The translations under genes and the position numbers were made by a program. From NCBI GenBank assembly GCA_938092015.1, contig CALKOT010000059.1, positions 1-64,000 of the forward strand: 64,000 nt of DNA, read 5' to 3'. The DNA comes from an uncultured Paracoccaceae bacterium (GTDB lineage Bacteria > Pseudomonadota > Alphaproteobacteria > Rhodobacterales > Rhodobacteraceae). The notes under the pieces were generated by a model, which saw only the letters and a program-made list of their open reading frames with translations, had not been told where the DNA came from and searched no databases. Shown here in pieces: positions 61,107 to 64,000 of this stretch; position 1 is the first letter of the stretch, and every line of letters starts with the position of its first letter.

Positions 61107-63095
61107 TCAGCTTTCCAGGAAGCTCCGCAGTTTGCGGCTCCGTGACGGATGTTTCAGCTTCCGCAGCGCTTTGGCCTCAATCTGACGAATACGTTCGCGG
61201 GTCACGCTGAACTGCTGGCCAACTTCTTCAAGCGTGTGGTCAGTGTTCATGCCGATACCGAACCGCATCCGCAGAACCCGTTCTTCACGGGGTGTCAGCG
61301 AAGCCAGAACGCGGGTCGTCGTTTCCTTCAGGTTGCCCTGAATAGCCGCATCCAGCGGCAGAACGGCGTTCTTGTCTTCGATGAAATCGCCGAGCTGGCT
61401 GTCTTCTTCGTCGCCAATCGGCGTCTCCAGCGAAATCGGCTCCTTGGCGATCTTCATCACCTTGCGAACTTTTTCGAGAGGCATCTGCAGCTTGGCCGCC
61501 AATTCCTCTGGCGTTGGTTCGCGCCCGATTTCGTGCAGCATCTGACGGCCGGTGCGGACCAGCTTGTTGATCGTCTCGATCATGTGGACCGGGATACGGA
61601 TCGTGCGGGCCTGGTCAGCAATCGACCGCGTGATCGCCTGCCTGATCCACCACGTCGCGTAGGTCGAGAATTTGTAACCGCGACGGTATTCAAACTTATC
61701 GACCGCCTTCATCAGGCCGATATTGCCTTCCTGAATGAGATCGAGGAACTGCAGGCCACGGTTGGTGTATTTCTTGGCGATCGAAATCACGAGGCGAAGG
61801 TTGGCTTCGACCATTTCTTTCTTGGCGATCCGCGCTTCTTTTTCGCCCTTCTGAACCGTCTGAACGATGCGACGGAATTCAGGGATGTCGACGCCGATCA
61901 GCTGGCCGATTTCACCGATTTCGTTCCGCCCGGCTTCGACCTTTTCGCGATCTTTCTCGATCATCGCGGCCCAGCCTTTGCCTTTCAGGCCGGCGACACG
62001 GTCGACCCACATCGGGTCAAGCTCATTCCCGCGATATTCTTCAATGAACTCGCGGCGGTTCACGCGGTGGGCGTCAGCGATCTTCACGAGGCCCGATTCA
62101 AGCGTCAGCAAACGGCGGTTGATGCCGTAGAGCTGGTCGATCAGTGTCTCGATGCGGTTGTTGTGAAGATGCAGGTCGTTGACCAGAATAACGATCTCAT
62201 TGCGCAGCTTCTGATAGCTGCGTTCCTGCGTCGCCGAAAACTGTTCATCTTCGTTCAGCGCCGCATTGATACGATCTTCCTGCATCTTGTGTAGCTTGGC
62301 GTAATTGTCAGAGATGATGGTCAGAGATTCCAGAACCTGGGGTTTCAGCGCCGCTTCCATCGCACTCAGCGACAGGTTGGCCTGCTCATCCTCATCTTCT
62401 TCGTCATCATCCGTAGCGGTCGTTTCGCCTTCGGCTTTCTCTTCATCTTCACCGGCAGGCTTCGCTTCGCCGTCGCCAGCCTCGGCGCCATCGACGACTG
62501 TTTCTTCAGTGTCGTTGGCTTCTTCGATCAGCGTCTCGCCGAACGTTGTCTCAAGGTCGATAACATCGCGCAGAACGATGCGTTCATCTTCCAGCTCTTC
62601 CAGCCAGATGGTGATCGCTTTGAAGGTCAGGGGGCTTTCGCACAGACCGCGGATCATGGTTCCACGACCAGCTTCGATCCGCTTGGCGATGGCGATTTCG
62701 CCTTCGCGGCTTAGCAGTTCGACCGTGCCCATTTCGCGCAGATACATGCGGACGGGGTCGTCCGTGCGGTCCAGCGTCTGGGTTTCGGTCGTCGTGGTGA
62801 CGACCTCTTTGGATTCAGATTTCTTCTCGTCGCCCTCTTCTTCAGGGTCGGCGCTTTCTTCGGCCTCGATGACGTTCACACCCATTTCGGACAGCATCGA
62901 CATCACATCTTCGATCTGTTCGGACGAAAACTGCTCAGGCGGCAGAACTTTGTTCAGCTCATCATAGGTGATGTAGCCCTTCGCCTTCGCGGCGCCGATC
63001 ATCTTTTTGACGGCGGCCTGGCTGATGTCGAGCATCGGGCCAGAATTTTCGCGTTGTGCGTCTGTCTGGGTCTCGTCGACGTCTTTAGCGGCCAT
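61107..63095 (-). CDS. rpoD: RNA polymerase sigma factor RpoD
   Basis: '[75 protein letters not shown]', '[46 protein letters not shown]'. Confidence 0.98.
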   Translation of the reverse strand: MAAKDVDETQTDAQRENSGPMLDISQAAVKKMIGAAKAKGYITYDELNKVLPPEQFSSEQIEDVMSMLSEMGVNVIEAEESADPEEEGDEKKSESKEVVTTTTETQTLDRTDDPVRMYLREMGTVELLSREGEIAIAKRIEAGRGTMIRGLCESPLTFKAITIWLEELEDERIVLRDVIDLETTFGETLIEEANDTEETVVDGAEAGDGEAKPAGEDEEKAEGETTATDDDEEDEDEQANLSLSAMEAALKPQVLESLTIISDNYAKLHKMQEDRINAALNEDEQFSATQERSYQKLRNEIVILVNDLHLHNNRIETLIDQLYGINRRLLTLESGLVKIADAHRVNRREFIEEYRGNELDPMWVDRVAGLKGKGWAAMIEKDREKVEAGRNEIGEIGQLIGVDIPEFRRIVQTVQKGEKEARIAKKEMVEANLRLVISIAKKYTNRGLQFLDLIQEGNIGLMKAVDKFEYRRGYKFSTYATWWIRQAITRSIADQARTIRIPVHMIETINKLVRTGRQMLHEIGREPTPEELAAKLQMPLEKVRKVMKIAKEPISLETPIGDEEDSQLGDFIEDKNAVLPLDAAIQGNLKETTTRVLASLTPREERVLRMRFGIGMNTDHTLEEVGQQFSVTRERIRQIEAKALRKLKHPSRSRKLRSFLES

Positions 63096-63148
63096 GAGCG
63101 GCTCCGATCTATCTAGCTGGGTGCGAATCGCCGCGAATCACTGATTCG

Positions 63149-64000
63149 TCAACTGCGCCGGCGACTTTTCTTTTCCCAGATCTTTCCTTCAATCGCGTTT
63201 CTTAGGCGCGCCGAATAGGTTTCATCGTCATCTTCTGCCTCAGGTAGCGTCGGCGTCGCATCTTTAAAGTGCGCCCTCGACGCGGCCTCAAGCCGTCTGT
63301 CCACATCTTCACCAGGTGCTGATGTCATCTCGGCTTCCGCTTCGGCCACCTCTCGCTGGAACGCAAGAAGCGCCTTGTGCCGTGCCAGGATTTCCTCAAA
63401 TCCCAACTCGGCCAGCTCCTCGTCCGCATGTGGAGCCGCAAATCGGGCGTCGGCGGCTTGAGGGGTCGCCATCAGATGTGTGACCGGATTCCGGCCTGTG
63501 AGATGTTCGATCTCTGCGATAAGCCCGTCGCGAATCGATGCCGCGCCGTCGAGCCTTAAGAAAGCAGATAGTAGCGCTACCCTCACTTCGTCAAGGTCAC
63601 GGCAGATAAAGTCCATCTCTTCAAGCGCTTCAAATCGCCTGTCAGCAAGCGATGGATGGTTGATCATCACCAACAAAAGCGTCGCTTCGCGGCCTCGCGC
63701 TTCGGACTCCCGCCCGGCGGCACGGGCAAGTGAAGACGACTTCATCTCAGCCGACGCCATTGTCGGGGCCCAGGGCGCCTTGCCCCAATTGCCCCGGCCG
63801 CCGCCGCCTTCGAACCGTCTTGCAGGCGCCCCGCCACCTGCGGGCGCAAACAGATGTGCGCGGCGTTCCTTGATGGCCTGCCCATAATGGCCGCGCAGAT
63901 TGGGGTCGCCGATCTTGGCCAGCGCCGCTTTCAGGCGGGCGTCCAGCGCAGCACGGCGTTCCGGGCTGTCAAAGTTCTGGTCCTCTGTTTCCCGACGCCA
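63149..64000 (-). CDS. dnaG: DNA primase DnaG, C-terminal part (runs off window end)
   Basis: Track ORF starts at 63760 but the frame is open to 64000 ('WRRETEDQNFDSPERRAALDARLKAALAKIGDPNLRGHYGQAIKERRAHLF..'); upstream of rpoD. Confidence 0.85.
   Translation of the reverse strand, partial: WRRETEDQNFDSPERRAALDARLKAALAKIGDPNLRGHYGQAIKERRAHLFAPAGGGAPARRFEGGGGRGNWGKAPWAPTMASAEMKSSSLARAAGRESEARGREATLLLVMINHPSLADRRFEALEEMDFICRDLDEVRVALLSAFLRLDGAASIRDGLIAEIEHLTGRNPVTHLMATPQAADARFAAPHADEELAELGFEEILARHKALLAFQREVAEAEAEMTSAPGEDVDRRLEAASRAHFKDATPTLPEAEDDDETYSARLRNAIEGKIWEKKSRRRS

Noticed and set aside
1-64000. Genetic-code change (UGA=Trp or UAG=sense) as the explanation for the in-frame stops
   Set aside because: Both TGA and TAG terminate many intact genes here (irr and the ABC genes end in TGA; the LTD nuclease ends in TAG). 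Conserved Trp/Tyr residues in housekeeping genes use normal codons.
1-64000. Many antisense/alternate-frame ORFs in the track (e.g. 12494..13366 -, 14982..15926 +, 39955..40656 -, 58868..59974 -, 61149..62294 +, 62305..62967 +)
   Set aside because: They lie opposite well-supported genes, have low-complexity or Arg/Ser/Pro-rich composition and show no recognisable domains. They are expected in GC-rich DNA.
1-64000. CRISPR arrays, tRNA/rRNA genes, IS elements or prophage
   Set aside because: I saw no regularly spaced direct repeats, no recognisable tRNA/rRNA sequence and no transposase, integrase or phage structural genes. tRNAscan/Infernal would be needed to be certain.

Overview
This is a chromosomal window that looks alphaproteobacterial, probably Rhodobacteraceae/Roseobacter-like. 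That assignment rests on gene content and order: fabI-fabB-fabA facing irr, a dnaG-rpoD pair, yidC-MOSC-engB, and ccmC-ccmD-ccmG. I support about 50 genes. They cover fatty-acid synthesis, haem/cytochrome c biogenesis, a tandem ABC exporter pair, a BisC/TorA-like molybdoenzyme, HppD, two tandem CYP153-like P450s, an FeS-type cryptochrome/photolyase, hydantoinase A/B, a large LTD-domain extracellular nuclease with an RTX-like tail, ETF-QO, a transketolase/PDH-E1-like enzyme, transporters, a patatin, GST, glutamine synthetase and RpoD. I saw no rRNA, tRNA, CRISPR array or obvious mobile element. The most unusual signal is not explained by the ORF track: many accessory genes are broken by one in-frame stop or one single-base frameshift, while homology or domain consensus continues immediately downstream. 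Affected genes are a DM13 protein, a coiled-coil membrane protein, the second CYP153, a TIR-SUMF1(FGE) fusion, an LTD/RTX nuclease, an HTTM-like protein, a methyltransferase, a patatin and a ChrR-like cupin. Housekeeping genes are intact. This is either real accessory-gene decay or sequence error, and raw reads would decide. Other leads are the TIR-FGE fusion, an 18-bp palindrome GGTTTCACGCGTGAAACC with a near-copy 3 kb away, and several clear operator palindromes in divergent promoters. I found no convincing complete new system; the TIR-FGE protein and the 19.4-20.3 kb unknown protein are the best candidates for novelty.
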